Assembly: GCA_013044295.1 (NCBI GenBank)
Contig: JABEUU010000200.1
Coordinates: 1-44,904, forward strand
Reading direction: 5' to 3'
DNA: 44,904 nucleotides
DNA from: Candidatus Dormiibacterota bacterium
GTDB lineage: Bacteria; Chloroflexota; Dormibacteria; Aeolococcales; Bog-877
Shown here: piece after piece, positions 43,936-44,904 of the stretch
How the letters are laid out: each line of letters begins with the position of its first letter
How positions within the stretch are numbered: the stretch's first letter is position 1
Notes under the pieces: model-generated
What the model saw: only the letters and a program-made list of their open reading frames with translations
The model's database searches: none
What the model was told of the DNA's origin: nothing
Position numbers and translations under genes: made by a program

Positions 43936-44661
43936 ATGTCGGAGATGAGCGTCCGAGACTTCGGGGCTGACGATTGCGATTGGGCCGCCAAGCTCATGGA
44001 GCGGCGCAGTCAGATCTATGCCGGCTACTCGCCGGTCTTCTGGAGGCCGGCGCCCGGGGTTACTGGGCGCCACGCCAAGTTCCTCTGCCACCTCGCTGCC
44101 AATCCTGCCAATGTGTGCCTGCGGACCGAATGTGGCTTCATCGTCGGTCAGATGATTCACGCCGAGTGCTTCGTGGACGACTTCGCGCTCGACGAAGCTG
44201 GAACCTGGGGTGACGACGGACGCGAGTTGCTCGGCGAGCTGTGGGCACGCGCTGCAAGCGACTCGATCACCACTATGCGCGTGGTGACCGCGGAGGCGGA
44301 TCGGGACAAGGTTGCGATGCTCGCGGCCGCTGGCCTTGCCTTGCTCGAACAGTGGTGGGTCAAGCCGCTTCATCCCAGCCGAGCATCCGCGGTGGCCTCC
44401 GGCCGCGTAGGCGGGCCAGGGTTCTCCGGGCTGCTCGGCCCCGCGCCGCCGGTCTACGACCCCGGTGGCCCCGTCCTGCTCGTCGACCAGCTGGACCGTG
44501 ACAGCGACCTCGGCGGCGTCGAGGAGGCGGCGGCAACCATGGGGGCCGTGCTCGCCATCGTCTCGACCCGCATCGACGACAGCCACCACGACGACCTGAC
44601 CGAGCGGAACTGGTCGGTGGCCTCACAGTGGTATTTCGGGCAGCCCAAAGCGGGGCAGTAG
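43936..44661 (+). CDS. GNAT-like acetyltransferase, weakly recognised
   Basis: A 241-residue soluble protein with a GNAT-like layout. It opens SVRDFGADDCDWAAKLMERR. CGFIVGQMIHAECFVDDFALDE lies near residues 65-90, GRELLGELWARAASDSITTMRVVTAEADRDKVAMLAAAGLALLEQWWVKPL at about 95-145 resembles the last GNAT helix-strand, and a 95-residue C-terminal part has no clear family. The ATG at 43936 or 43945 may be used. It sits directly where the integrase remnant stops, so it may be cargo of the old element or the gene that replaced its end. Confidence 0.7.
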   Translation: MSEMSVRDFGADDCDWAAKLMERRSQIYAGYSPVFWRPAPGVTGRHAKFLCHLAANPANVCLRTECGFIVGQMIHAECFVDDFALDEAGTWGDDGRELLGELWARAASDSITTMRVVTAEADRDKVAMLAAAGLALLEQWWVKPLHPSRASAVASGRVGGPGFSGLLGPAPPVYDPGGPVLLVDQLDRDSDLGGVEEAAATMGAVLAIVSTRIDDSHHDDLTERNWSVASQWYFGQPKAGQ

Positions 44662-44770
44662 CGGATGGGCTTGTGGGAACCTGGATCCAGGTCCTGGAGT
44701 GTCCGCACGCGCGGCCGACTCATCTGCCGACATCGTAGTCTCAACATCAGCGGTGTGGCCCGCGCGCCGG

Positions 44771-44904
44771 CTATAGGGTCCCGGGCGCAGCGGCGTCCTC
44801 ACCCTGATCGCCGAAGGTGCCACGGGCCAGCTCGGTGGCGGCGTCGACTGCCTGGGTCGCGCTCTGGGAGTCGATAGGGTGTTCCGAATATCTGGCGACC
44901 GCGT
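44771..44904 (-). CDS. C-terminal end of an unidentified protein (5' end outside window)
   Basis: A minus-strand frame open to the window edge ends at a TAG at 44771-44773 and encodes about 44 residues (VARYSEHPIDSQSATQAVD... ending DAAAPGTL). About three quarters of the codons end in G or C. The sequence is acidic and Ala-rich. No family is recognised. Confidence 0.35.
   Translation of the reverse strand, partial: AVARYSEHPIDSQSATQAVDAATELARGTFGDQGEDAAAPGTL

Overview
The window is very GC-rich, with coding regions strongly biased to G or C at the third codon position. It comes from a free-living aerobic bacterium with a chromosomal, mostly housekeeping layout. A fused CofG/CofH enzyme (FbiC, coenzyme F420), a glyoxylate shunt, PdxS/PdxT vitamin B6 synthesis, a DarA-type c-di-AMP receptor next to tmk, an R3H/AAA ATPase of the Ycf45/SpoIIIAA-like type, no outer-membrane genes and several apparently leaderless genes suggest a high-GC Terrabacteria lineage. 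Dormibacterota/Chloroflexota-like soil bacteria or a deep actinobacterial relative fit best. This placement is inference; no 16S or other taxonomic marker is present.

Layout. 1-6171 (+): the end of an unidentified gene, then aceA-aceB (glyoxylate shunt, overlapping GTGA) behind a good TTGACA-17-TAGTCT promoter, a Cys-rich unknown protein and fbiC. 6122-12534: a small membrane protein, recJ, an AI-2E-type transporter, and on the minus strand yggS, nrdR and an aldo/keto reductase. The nrdR promoter carries two NrdR-box-like palindromes at the canonical spacing. 12686-17287 (+): a three-gene FtsX-type ABC transporter with overlapping genes. 17288-18964: a scarred stretch with a thioesterase (BAAT_C) remnant, a RibD_C/DHFR-like gene and an IS630-type transposase remnant. 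19024-22232 (-): MFS exporter, tag and msrA.

22282-30398 is a phosphate/polyphosphate neighbourhood. On the minus strand sixA, a soluble PhoR-like kinase, phoU, a PhoB-like regulator, an ABC ATPase and an ABC-2 permease form one tightly packed operon with overlapping genes. Divergently lie ppx/gppA and a CHAD protein, then a YcaQ-like glycosylase. No Pst transporter is present. 30441-31710: thiO, preceded by a possible small ORF that overlaps it. 31688-36967 (-): moxR, DUF58, a TgpA-like transglutaminase and an MBL hydrolase form one run. 37182-42671 (-): pdxS, pdxT, a tandem GNAT protein, the R3H ATPase, tmk and darA.

43048-44904: a tRNA-Lys(UUU) gene followed by a tyrosine integrase broken by three frameshifts and missing its catalytic C-terminus. 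This is the scar of an element integrated at the tRNA. A GNAT-like gene and an edge-truncated ORF follow. No CRISPR array, intact insertion sequence, rRNA or complete prophage was seen. The most unusual things are the sixA-kinase-phoU-regulator-exporter operon facing ppx-CHAD, the tandem NrdR boxes, the recurrent TANNNT-N6/9-start codon arrangement, and short leader ORFs chained into thiO and the R3H ATPase gene.
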